Below, one piece after another: positions 28,302-36,360 of a DNA stretch of 40,051 bases; positions within the stretch are counted from its first letter, which is position 1, and each line of letters begins with the position of its first letter. Location of the stretch: positions 1 through 40,051 of the forward strand of contig JAAYNE010000117.1 in the NCBI GenBank assembly GCA_012521015.1, written 5' to 3'. The translations under genes and the position numbers were made by a program. This DNA comes from Clostridiaceae bacterium (GTDB taxonomy: Bacteria > Bacillota > Clostridia > Saccharofermentanales > DTU023). The notes below the pieces were generated by a model. That model was given only the letters and a program-made list of their open reading frames with translations. It was not told the DNA's origin and searched no databases.

Positions 28302-29498
28302 ATGATAAAAAAAGATGATAAAAAATTTGTCGTGATGATTATCGGTATTGTGATTGTGGCATTTGCAATTGTTAGCAAAATCGATCCCATTGCAGCTTTT
28401 ATCAGTAAATTAATTGGTCTTTTATCACCTTTATTGGTTGGCTTTTTTATCGCACTATTATTAAATCGGCCGATTGAGTTTTTCAAAAAACAATTCCGCA
28501 AAATTCCTTATTTTAATAATCAGAAAGCAAAAATTCCGGCAATTATTTTGTCGTATTTAATATTTATCGGAGTATTAGTCGGTCTGGTTTTAATTATGAT
28601 ACCTCAATTAATAGATAGTTTTGGTGAATTTATATCAAATTTTGATCGCTATTCAGCGACATTTACCAAAACGGTAAGTTCGTTTTCTGATTGGTTAGAA
28701 CAATATAACATTGATCCGGAATTAATTTCCAATATCGGAGATAAAGCTCAAGGTTCGATTGAAAGCTTAGTTGCTCAATTACCAAGTGTCATCAGTAAAT
28801 TAGTTTCCGGTTTAGTTTCAACCGTTACATCTTTTTTCCTGGGATTGATTATTTCAATTTATATAGTTGCTGATAAGAAGAATTTGAAACGCCAGTTAAG
28901 TCGTTTCAGCAATGCGGTTATACCTAATAGAGTTCAACCGCATCTACAACATGTTTCTTATGTTACACATAGAATTTTATCCAGTTATGTCTATACACAA
29001 ATTACCGAAAGTTTTATTTTGGGTTTGATGTGTTTTGTCGGATTGTTGATTTTTGGTTTTCCATATCCATTAATTATCAGCGTAATGAATGGCTTGTCCG
29101 TTTTAATTCCAGTTGTCGGTGCATGGATAGGCGGTATATTTGGTGGCATTATTATTCTTTTTGTAGAACCACATATGTTGCTTGGTTATTTTATTTTTGT
29201 TATGGTTGTACAACAAATAGAAAATAATCTGATTTATCCGAGAAGGGTTGCAGATTCCATGGAATTGCCTCAAATTTGGGTTTTGGTTGCCATAACAGTC
29301 GCCGGCGGATTGTTTGGTATAATGGGTGCATTACTGGCAGTTCCGGTTACTTCGATTATTTATCAATTGCTTGAAGATTGGGTTGAACTGAAAGAGCAGA
29401 AAATTCGTCTACAAATAAATGAAAAACGACAAAATGCAAGTCAAGAAAAAGATTCCTTGCAATCTAAACATTCAGACAAGGATGAACCTGACAATTGA
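28302..29498 (+). CDS. AI-2E family transporter (UPF0118/PerM-like)
   Basis: Multi-TM protein; GLIISIYIVADKKNLKRQ, VQQIENNLIYPRRV; start moved to ATG 28302 (SD gaaagg) because the ORF-track start at 28263 lies within the promoter. Confidence 0.88.
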   Translation: MIKKDDKKFVVMIIGIVIVAFAIVSKIDPIAAFISKLIGLLSPLLVGFFIALLLNRPIEFFKKQFRKIPYFNNQKAKIPAIILSYLIFIGVLVGLVLIMIPQLIDSFGEFISNFDRYSATFTKTVSSFSDWLEQYNIDPELISNIGDKAQGSIESLVAQLPSVISKLVSGLVSTVTSFFLGLIISIYIVADKKNLKRQLSRFSNAVIPNRVQPHLQHVSYVTHRILSSYVYTQITESFILGLMCFVGLLIFGFPYPLIISVMNGLSVLIPVVGAWIGGIFGGIIILFVEPHMLLGYFIFVMVVQQIENNLIYPRRVADSMELPQIWVLVAITVAGGLFGIMGALLAVPVTSIIYQLLEDWVELKEQKIRLQINEKRQNASQEKDSLQSKHSDKDEPDN

Positions 29499-29609
29499 AG
29501 ATAATGTTGATTTTGTATTAATAAAAAAACGGCAAATTGTTAAAGGAAAACAGAAAGTTTATTTTTGTTTTAATTTATGAATCAAATATTAATTGAATAA
29601 ACACTAAAC

Positions 29610-29638
29610 TTTACAAGAACAATTGTTTAATGTATTAT
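29610..29638 (+). promoter_or_regulatory. Sigma-A-type promoter of rpsO
   Basis: TTTACA (29610-29615), 17-bp spacer, TATTAT (29633-29638). Confidence 0.65.
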
Positions 29639-29644
29639 TCATAA

Positions 29645-29705
29645 GATTACCTTTGCAAAGTTTGAGGATGGTCCGACCTTTTACTTTGCTCAAGGCTTAG
29701 GAGGA
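29645..29705 (+). promoter_or_regulatory. Candidate structured rpsO leader (S15 autoregulatory RNA)
   Basis: GCAAAGT (29655-29661)/ACTTTGC (29683-29689) helix plus flanking CCTT/AAGG or alternative TTGA/TCAA pseudoknot pairing, immediately upstream of taggagg SD. Confidence 0.45.
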
Positions 29706-29711
29706 AATTTA

Positions 29712-29975
29712 ATGGATAAACAAAGAAAACAAGAAATTATCGAAGAATACAAGATTAACGAATCTGATACCGGTTCGCCGGAGGTTCAAATTGCGGTTTT
29801 GACAGAACGTATTCGTCATTTGACCGAACATCTAAAAGTACATAAAGGCGATCATCATTCCAGACGTGGTATGTTGACCATGGTTGGTAAAAGAAGAGGC
29901 TTACTTAATTATTTAGAAAAAAATGATATTGAACGTTATAGAGCCATAATTGCCAAATTAGGATTAAGAAGATAG
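29712..29975 (+). CDS. rpsO: 30S ribosomal protein S15
   Basis: [50 protein letters not shown]. Confidence 0.98.
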   Translation: MDKQRKQEIIEEYKINESDTGSPEVQIAVLTERIRHLTEHLKVHKGDHHSRRGMLTMVGKRRGLLNYLEKNDIERYRAIIAKLGLRR

Positions 29976-29978
29976 TTC

Positions 29979-30003
29979 AAAGGCGGGAATTTCCCGCCTT
30001 TTA
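29979..30003 (+). terminator. Rho-independent terminator after rpsO
   Basis: AAAGGCGGGA-att-TCCCGCCTTT followed by T-rich tract. Confidence 0.85.
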
Positions 30004-30120
30004 TTAGTAAAATAGTGAGCGTTGACTGTGGGAGGTAGGTTGAAAAGCTGTATATCGTCGCAATAAACAGATTTTGAATCTACAAACTACCGTCAAATGC
30101 TCCAATATCTAGGAGGATTT

Positions 30121-32478
30121 ATGACAAAAAAAGTTTTTAAAACGGATTATTGTGGTCGTGAATTAATAATTGAAACAGGTCAAATTGCAGATTTTGCCAA
30201 TGGTTCGGTATTAATACGTCATGGTGATACAGTAGTGCTGTCGACATGTACGTCGGCAAAACCACGTGAAGGAATCGATTTCTTCCCTTTAAGTGTTGAT
30301 TATGAAGAAAAAATGTATGCAGTAGGCAAGATACCGGGCGGCTTTTTAAAACGCGAAGGCAGACCAACGAATCATGCAATGTTGACATCAAGAATGATTG
30401 ATCGTCCAATGCGTCCTTTATTTCCGGATGACTTGAGAAATGAAGTAACAATCAATAATATGGTTTTAAGTGTTGATCAAGACAATGCTCCGGAAATAAC
30501 GGCGATGTTAGGTGCAGCTTTGGCTACAGCTATCTCAGATGTGCCTTGGAACGGTCCGATGGCAGGTGTACAGGTCGCATTAATAGACGGTAAAATAATT
30601 TTGAATCCGAATGCTGAACAAAGAGCCGACAGTGATTTGGAATTAACAGTTGCCGGCACTAAAGAAAATGTTTGTATGATCGAAGCCGGTGCGAATGAAG
30701 TACCTGATGATCTAATGATGGAAGCTATTATTACTGCTCATCAGGAAATTAAAAAAGTATGCGACTTTTTCCAAGAAATTATTGATCAAATCGGTAAACC
30801 AAAGTATGAATATGAGTCATTTGCAATAGCTTCTGATTTAAAAGATCGTGTTTTCGAATTAGCATACGATAAGGTCAAAGCAAACATCTTAAATGCTGAC
30901 AAAGCTGCACGCGATGAGCAATTAGATAATGTCAGAGAAGAGATTAAAGCTATGATTGAACAAGAGAATGAAGAATGGCTGGATAATTTCTCGGAGGCTT
31001 TTACTGAAGTTGAAGCTGCTGTTTTACGCGAATATTTATACAAAGAACATAAACGAGTTGATGGACGTGGATTAAACGATATCAGACCTTTATCAGCTGA
31101 AGTGGGTTTGATTCCACGTGTTCATGGTTCAGCGTTATTCCAACGCGGTCAGACTCAAGTATTGAATATAACAACTTTAGCGGGTTTATCCGATGCACAA
31201 AAATTGGATGGTTTAGGAACCGAAACTACAAAACGTTATATGCATCATTATAATTTCCCGTCCTTTAGTGTAGGTGAGGCTAGGCCTAATCGTACACCGG
31301 GCAGACGAGAAATCGGACACGGCGATTTGGCTGAACGTTCCTTGATTCCGGTATTACCCTCAGAAGAAGATTTCCCTTATGCAATTCGTACAGTTTCCGA
31401 AGTAACCATGTCCAATGGTTCGACATCACAAGGATCCGTTTGTGCTTCAACTTTATCCTTGATGGATGCCGGTGTGCCGATCAAAAGACCGGTTGCCGGT
31501 ATTTCTGCCGGATTATTAATTAATCAAGAAAGCGGCGATCCCGATGATTATATTGTATTCATGGATATTCAAGGTGTTGAAGATTTCCATGGTGATATGG
31601 ATTTCAAAGTAGCAGGCACAACTGAAGGCATCACTTCAATTCAAGTTGATATTAAAGTTCAAGGCTTATCTTATAATATTATTCGCGATGCTTTAGAATT
31701 AACCAGAAAAGGCCGTTTGCAAATTATTAATGAAACAATTCTTTCTTGTATTGCAGAACCGCGTTCTGAATTATCAGAATATGCACCTAAAATTGAAATT
31801 ATTGATATTCCTTCTGATAAAATTGGTGAAGTCATCGGTTCTGGAGGTAAGACAATTAAGGCTCTTACAGAGGCCACCGGTTGTGAAATTGATATTATCG
31901 AAGATGGTGCGGTCGGACATGTTCATATTGCGGCTCCAAACGCTGAAGCAGCACAAAAAGCAATAAAAACAATTGATCTGATTGTCAACGATCCCGAGGT
32001 AGGTTCAGTTTTTGAAGGAACTGTAACTCGTTTGATGAATTTTGGTGCTTTCGTCGAATTTGCGCCAGGCAAAGAAGGTCTGGTACATATTTCAAAAATG
32101 GCATGGTACCATGTTAATAAAGTTGAAGATGTGGTTGAACCCGGTCAAAAAGTTACAGTTTGTATTGAAGAAATTGATCCTCAAGGTAGAATTAACCTTT
32201 CAATGCGCGATCCGGACGAAAAACCTGACGATTATCAAGAAAAAGAGCGTCGTAGTGGTGGCTCGAGTAACAGTCGCAGTGGTAGAGATGCTCGTAATAA
32301 TCGTCGTGGTGGAGACCGCAGCGGGCGCGGCGGCAGAGACGGTCGTGATAGTCGTCGTAGCAGCGGCAGTTCGAGAGGACGTGATCGTCGGAGAAATGAT
32401 CAGGATTTTGATACAACCGAGAATTTTGAAAATAAATTGGTAGATTTACCAGATGATTATAATATTCATGAATTTTAA
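30121..32478 (+). CDS. pnp: Polyribonucleotide nucleotidyltransferase with Arg/Gly/Ser-rich C-terminal tail
   Basis: RNase PH repeats, KH (DKIGEVIGSGGKTIKALTEATG) and S1 (GSVFEGTVTRLMNFGAFVEFAPGKEGLVHISKM) domains; start at ATG 30121 with SD aggagga. Confidence 0.96.
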   Translation: MTKKVFKTDYCGRELIIETGQIADFANGSVLIRHGDTVVLSTCTSAKPREGIDFFPLSVDYEEKMYAVGKIPGGFLKREGRPTNHAMLTSRMIDRPMRPLFPDDLRNEVTINNMVLSVDQDNAPEITAMLGAALATAISDVPWNGPMAGVQVALIDGKIILNPNAEQRADSDLELTVAGTKENVCMIEAGANEVPDDLMMEAIITAHQEIKKVCDFFQEIIDQIGKPKYEYESFAIASDLKDRVFELAYDKVKANILNADKAARDEQLDNVREEIKAMIEQENEEWLDNFSEAFTEVEAAVLREYLYKEHKRVDGRGLNDIRPLSAEVGLIPRVHGSALFQRGQTQVLNITTLAGLSDAQKLDGLGTETTKRYMHHYNFPSFSVGEARPNRTPGRREIGHGDLAERSLIPVLPSEEDFPYAIRTVSEVTMSNGSTSQGSVCASTLSLMDAGVPIKRPVAGISAGLLINQESGDPDDYIVFMDIQGVEDFHGDMDFKVAGTTEGITSIQVDIKVQGLSYNIIRDALELTRKGRLQIINETILSCIAEPRSELSEYAPKIEIIDIPSDKIGEVIGSGGKTIKALTEATGCEIDIIEDGAVGHVHIAAPNAEAAQKAIKTIDLIVNDPEVGSVFEGTVTRLMNFGAFVEFAPGKEGLVHISKMAWYHVNKVEDVVEPGQKVTVCIEEIDPQGRINLSMRDPDEKPDDYQEKERRSGGSSNSRSGRDARNNRRGGDRSGRGGRDGRDSRRSSGSSRGRDRRRNDQDFDTTENFENKLVDLPDDYNIHEF

Positions 32479-32507
32479 TTAAATATTAATAATTAATTTT
32501 AATAATC

Positions 32508-32614
32508 AGGACTGATTTAAAGTTAAGATTGGATAATTAATTGATTGATTTGTGCGCTGAAACTACATAAGACATGGTTCTTTTATCCGAATGACTTGAA
32601 CAGTCCTTTTTATT
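32508..32614 (+). terminator. Possible pnp terminator / structured RNA with large apical region
   Basis: AGGACTG (32508-32514)/CAGTCCT (32601-32607) followed by TTTTTATTTT; nested GGATAA (32531-32536)/TTATCC (32583-32588). Confidence 0.35.
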
Positions 32615-32641
32615 TTGCTTTAGCAATAAATAGTCTATAAT
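32614..32641 (+). promoter_or_regulatory. Promoter candidate for FHA-FtsW gene
   Basis: Consensus -10 TATAAT at 32636-32641, weak -35 TTTGCT at 32614-32619; ATG at 32649. Confidence 0.45.
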
Positions 32642-32648
32642 ATTAAGC

Positions 32649-34445
32649 ATGCAAAGCTTAACTTCATATATAACTTATTTAGCGCGTTATCCGCTAGCAA
32701 TTTTAGCCATCATTCTTACTGTTGTATTAGTTTGGCAATCTTTACGTAGTCTGTTAAACAGATTTAAGCAACACACTACTCCGGCTCATGGATTTTTTTT
32801 AATGTCACAAACGGCGGTAGCCGGAGATTTTGTTGAATCATATTCATTGTTTCATACTACGGCTATCGGTAGCAGTCGCTCATCAGATATTAGGCTCAAT
32901 AGCAAAAGTATTGCAAGAAGACATGCTTTGATCTATTTGCATGACGGGAAATGGTTTGTCAGACCTGCTGATTCAAATGTCAATCTTTATGTGAATGATC
33001 GTAAAGTTAATAATCCGCGTCGCATCAAAAATCAGGATTTAATTCGTATGGGAGATCGGACTATGGTTTTTGTCGATGAACGGGATTCTGCGGAACTTAG
33101 CGGATATGAGTTTGAGGGTTCAATTGCGGATTGGCAATATGACAAAATTGTTGAACAGCCTTTGCGAACAGGTTTTTCCTGGTTACTTGTCAGTTTGTTT
33201 TTTCTAATTGGCTATATTGCTGTTTTTTTAATTATACCCTCCGATTTTGGACGTTTAAGAATTATTTACCTGCTTTTATTAGGATTCTTTTTTGTTTTCG
33301 CTCAAATATATTATTATGTGTTACCTCTAACTTTTGAAAATTTTGATCGGGCAATTTATACCGCTTTCATATTTATTGCAGCTTTGGGTTTAATTATTCA
33401 AGCAAGATTTGCTTTTGTGGATAGAATTAAACCGCTCGATTGGAGCAATGCTGAATTTATTCGTTATATACGCAATGATTTTATTGTGCAAGCCGGTGTA
33501 GCAATTATCGGACTGGCAATTTTGCCAATAGTTATATTAATTGTTCAAAGAACTCGTTTTTTAGAGAAAATTTATTATGCCAGCCTGATACTGACTCCAC
33601 TGCTTTATCTCGCAACTTTAATTTTAGGACGTGGTGCTGCTGAATGGGGTGCCAGTTTATGGATTACTTTACCGGGCGGTATTTCATTACAATTAACCGA
33701 ATTTGCAAAAATTACCTATTTGATTGTTTTAGCTAATTTTTTCAAAATCAGACCACCGCTCAAAACCCAATTATTATTTGCTGGATGGGCAGGTTTTAAT
33801 TTTATTTTAATCATGCTATTGCCGGATTTAGGTTCTATGATGATTCTACTGCCGGTGACTTTGATTGTTTTTTCAGTAATGACATCGGAGTATTTAAAAA
33901 CAGCAGGGATTCTGGTTGGTGGGACATTAATATTTTTTGTTGCCTACAAATTATTGTCTTATGTCCAAAACAGATTATATGGTTGGTTAACCCTTTGGAC
34001 AGAAACTAATGCTTACAATGAACAGATTATTTTCGGTCTCCAAGCTATCGGGCGAGGTGGCATATTTGGCAGAGGATTGGGAGTAGGTAACCCCAGATCT
34101 ATACCTTTGGCATCATCAGATATGGTTTTTTCAGTTATTTGTGAAGAAATGGGGATTTTAGTCGGTTTAGCTATCATACTTTGTTTTATCATTACATGGC
34201 TTAGGGGTGCCAGTGCTGCGGCAAAAGTCCGTGACGGATTTACCTCAAGCCTGATTTTGGCTTTAGCAACATATTTTTTCGTTGAAGCGGCAGTAGTCAT
34301 TGCCGGTACAACCGGATTGATTCCTTTAACCGGTGCAACTTTGCCTTTAATAGCCAAAGGCGGAAGCTCTGTGATAGCCAAATGGCTGATGATCGGCATG
34401 TTGATAGGTCTGTGCTGTCGGAATGAAGAAGGAGCGTACAAATAG
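32649..34445 (+). CDS. FtsW/RodA/SpoVE-family SEDS protein with N-terminal TM and FHA domain
   Basis: FHA-like IGSSRSSDIRLNSKSIARRHALIYLHDGKWFVRPADSNVNLYVNDRKV; SEDS core MLLPDLGSMMILLPVTLIVF, GRGLGVGNPRSIPLASSDMVFSVICEEMG, LIPLTGATLPLIAKGGSS. Confidence 0.92.
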   Translation: MQSLTSYITYLARYPLAILAIILTVVLVWQSLRSLLNRFKQHTTPAHGFFLMSQTAVAGDFVESYSLFHTTAIGSSRSSDIRLNSKSIARRHALIYLHDGKWFVRPADSNVNLYVNDRKVNNPRRIKNQDLIRMGDRTMVFVDERDSAELSGYEFEGSIADWQYDKIVEQPLRTGFSWLLVSLFFLIGYIAVFLIIPSDFGRLRIIYLLLLGFFFVFAQIYYYVLPLTFENFDRAIYTAFIFIAALGLIIQARFAFVDRIKPLDWSNAEFIRYIRNDFIVQAGVAIIGLAILPIVILIVQRTRFLEKIYYASLILTPLLYLATLILGRGAAEWGASLWITLPGGISLQLTEFAKITYLIVLANFFKIRPPLKTQLLFAGWAGFNFILIMLLPDLGSMMILLPVTLIVFSVMTSEYLKTAGILVGGTLIFFVAYKLLSYVQNRLYGWLTLWTETNAYNEQIIFGLQAIGRGGIFGRGLGVGNPRSIPLASSDMVFSVICEEMGILVGLAIILCFIITWLRGASAAAKVRDGFTSSLILALATYFFVEAAVVIAGTTGLIPLTGATLPLIAKGGSSVIAKWLMIGMLIGLCCRNEEGAYK

Positions 34446-35863
34446 TGAAACAATTAATGCGTAGCTTAAAATCGATTCTTCTATTATTTTTGATTCTTTC
34501 GTTTGCTTTATTAGCTGGAATTGTGGTGCAACAAAATAAAAGTCAACGTCTATTGTTACAATCCAGCAATGAAAATAAAGCAGTTTTACATTCTCGGTAT
34601 AGTAATGCCGGTACAATTTGGTCAGCGGATATGGTCCGCTTGGCATATAGCAAAGATGGAGAAAGGCAATATGCGGAGAATTCGGAATTGGCGCGGGCAA
34701 TGATTCAGACAGTCGGTGATTATACGCATAACATAGGAAATACAATTGAGGGTGCATATCAAGATAGATTGATCGGAACGGGTAGATCGTTTACTCAACA
34801 ATTGGCGTTTGATTTTACTGGGAACGGTATGGTTGGAGATGATATTATTTTGACACTGAATTCGGATTTAACCTTGCATGCCCAGAATCTCTTAGGTGAT
34901 TCAAACGGATCAATTGTAATTATTAATTATAAAACCGGTGCTATACTTTGCATGGTAAGTACACCGAATATTTATCCGGATAATGTCATAGCTTGGACTG
35001 ATATACCAGAATCGTCCTTATTCAATCGAAGTATTGCCGGGGCATATGCTCCGGGTTCAACTTATAAGGTGGTAACGGGCATTGCATGGACGGAATCAGA
35101 GCAATATGATCCGAATTACACTATGTATTGTAAAGGTCAAGAAACGTTATTGGGTCCGGGTTCTGTTACCGAGGATCGTGGTGAAGATGCCCACGGTGAA
35201 ATTAACATGCAAACTGCATATCATGTTTCATGCAATCATTTTTTCGGTGATGTCGGAATAAAAGCCGGAGCCGAATTAATGCAAAACACAGCAGAACAAT
35301 TCGGTTTTAACAAGCCGCTATCTCTCGGACGCTTAGTCGGAAAAACTGGAACTTATAAAGCTGTAGCTGATGATCAATATTTATTGTCTTGGCAGTCAAT
35401 CGGTCAACCGATTGAAAATAATGAATTGACGGTATCTCCACTTCATTTGGCAATGATTTCCGGTGCCATAGCCAATCATGGCATCATGATGCAGCCTTAT
35501 TTAGTAAAAAACTACATCAGTCCATTTGGTAAAAATTATGACATTACTAAACAGGAAGTATTTAGTCAGCTTAATTCTACTGCTGGCGTAGAGGTTATTA
35601 AGAATAATTTAATTACGACAGTTGAACAAGGTAGAGCCTATGGTTCCTATATACAAGGTTATGTAATTGGCGGAAAAACTGGAACAGCTGAATCGGTCAA
35701 TGATGATGGAGAATTGGCAACGAACTCATTATATACAGGTTTTATTGATGATCCGTACAATCCGTATGCTGTAGGAATAGTAATTGAGAACGGGATTTAT
35801 GACACACCGACAATTGCTGGTTCAATTCTGGCAAAAGCAATTGAACTTAATCTTTCAAATTAA
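34445..35863 (+). CDS. Class B penicillin-binding protein (PbpA-like transpeptidase)
   Basis: SxxK (GAYAPGSTYKVVTG), SxN (SCNHFFG), KTG (GGKTGTAE); GTG start overlapping upstream stop. Confidence 0.92.
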   Translation: MKQLMRSLKSILLLFLILSFALLAGIVVQQNKSQRLLLQSSNENKAVLHSRYSNAGTIWSADMVRLAYSKDGERQYAENSELARAMIQTVGDYTHNIGNTIEGAYQDRLIGTGRSFTQQLAFDFTGNGMVGDDIILTLNSDLTLHAQNLLGDSNGSIVIINYKTGAILCMVSTPNIYPDNVIAWTDIPESSLFNRSIAGAYAPGSTYKVVTGIAWTESEQYDPNYTMYCKGQETLLGPGSVTEDRGEDAHGEINMQTAYHVSCNHFFGDVGIKAGAELMQNTAEQFGFNKPLSLGRLVGKTGTYKAVADDQYLLSWQSIGQPIENNELTVSPLHLAMISGAIANHGIMMQPYLVKNYISPFGKNYDITKQEVFSQLNSTAGVEVIKNNLITTVEQGRAYGSYIQGYVIGGKTGTAESVNDDGELATNSLYTGFIDDPYNPYAVGIVIENGIYDTPTIAGSILAKAIELNLSN

Positions 35864-35965
35864 GTAAATTATGCTTTATACTTTAAAATAATTAATCAAC
35901 AAAAAATAGTTGAATAAGAATTTTGAATTTTTATAATAGTTAATAAGTGAGTGAGGTGCAGGAAA

Positions 35966-36208
35966 ATGATAAAATCATCGCAAGTCACAAAAAGGGAATC
36001 AAAAAAAGAATCAAGAATCAAATCCGGGCTTAAATCAGAAAATGAATTAGGAAATGAAACCGGTGAAATCATGTCGCAACAATCAGATCAAATCGGATAC
36101 GGAATCCAAGTAGCTTTGATGTCGCTTGGCGGAATTCTCGGAATAATCAGTGCAATTCTGATTATTACATTTTTGTTTTTCGGAGATTTAATTAGAATGA
36201 TTCTATAA
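35966..36208 (+). CDS. Small single-pass membrane protein, unknown function
   Basis: Charged N-terminus then GYGIQVALMSLGGILGIISAILIITFLFFGDLI; start set at ATG 35966 with aggtgcagg SD. Confidence 0.5.
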   Translation: MIKSSQVTKRESKKESRIKSGLKSENELGNETGEIMSQQSDQIGYGIQVALMSLGGILGIISAILIITFLFFGDLIRMIL

Positions 36209-36360
36209 AATTAATTATTTTTGGCGATTTAATCGGAATAATTTTAAGATTTGTCATTTTTGCTGAATTAATCAAATCTTTTAAATTATGAACATGATTT
36301 ATAATTCATTATTATTTATTAAATATAATGTTAATAAAACAATAACTTTAGGAGCTGATT

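Noticed and set aside
32042-32443. Overlapping ORFs in the pnp 3' end (133 aa +, 74 aa -)
   Set aside because: Alternative-frame readings of the RG-rich pnp tail; repetitive codons create spurious open frames.
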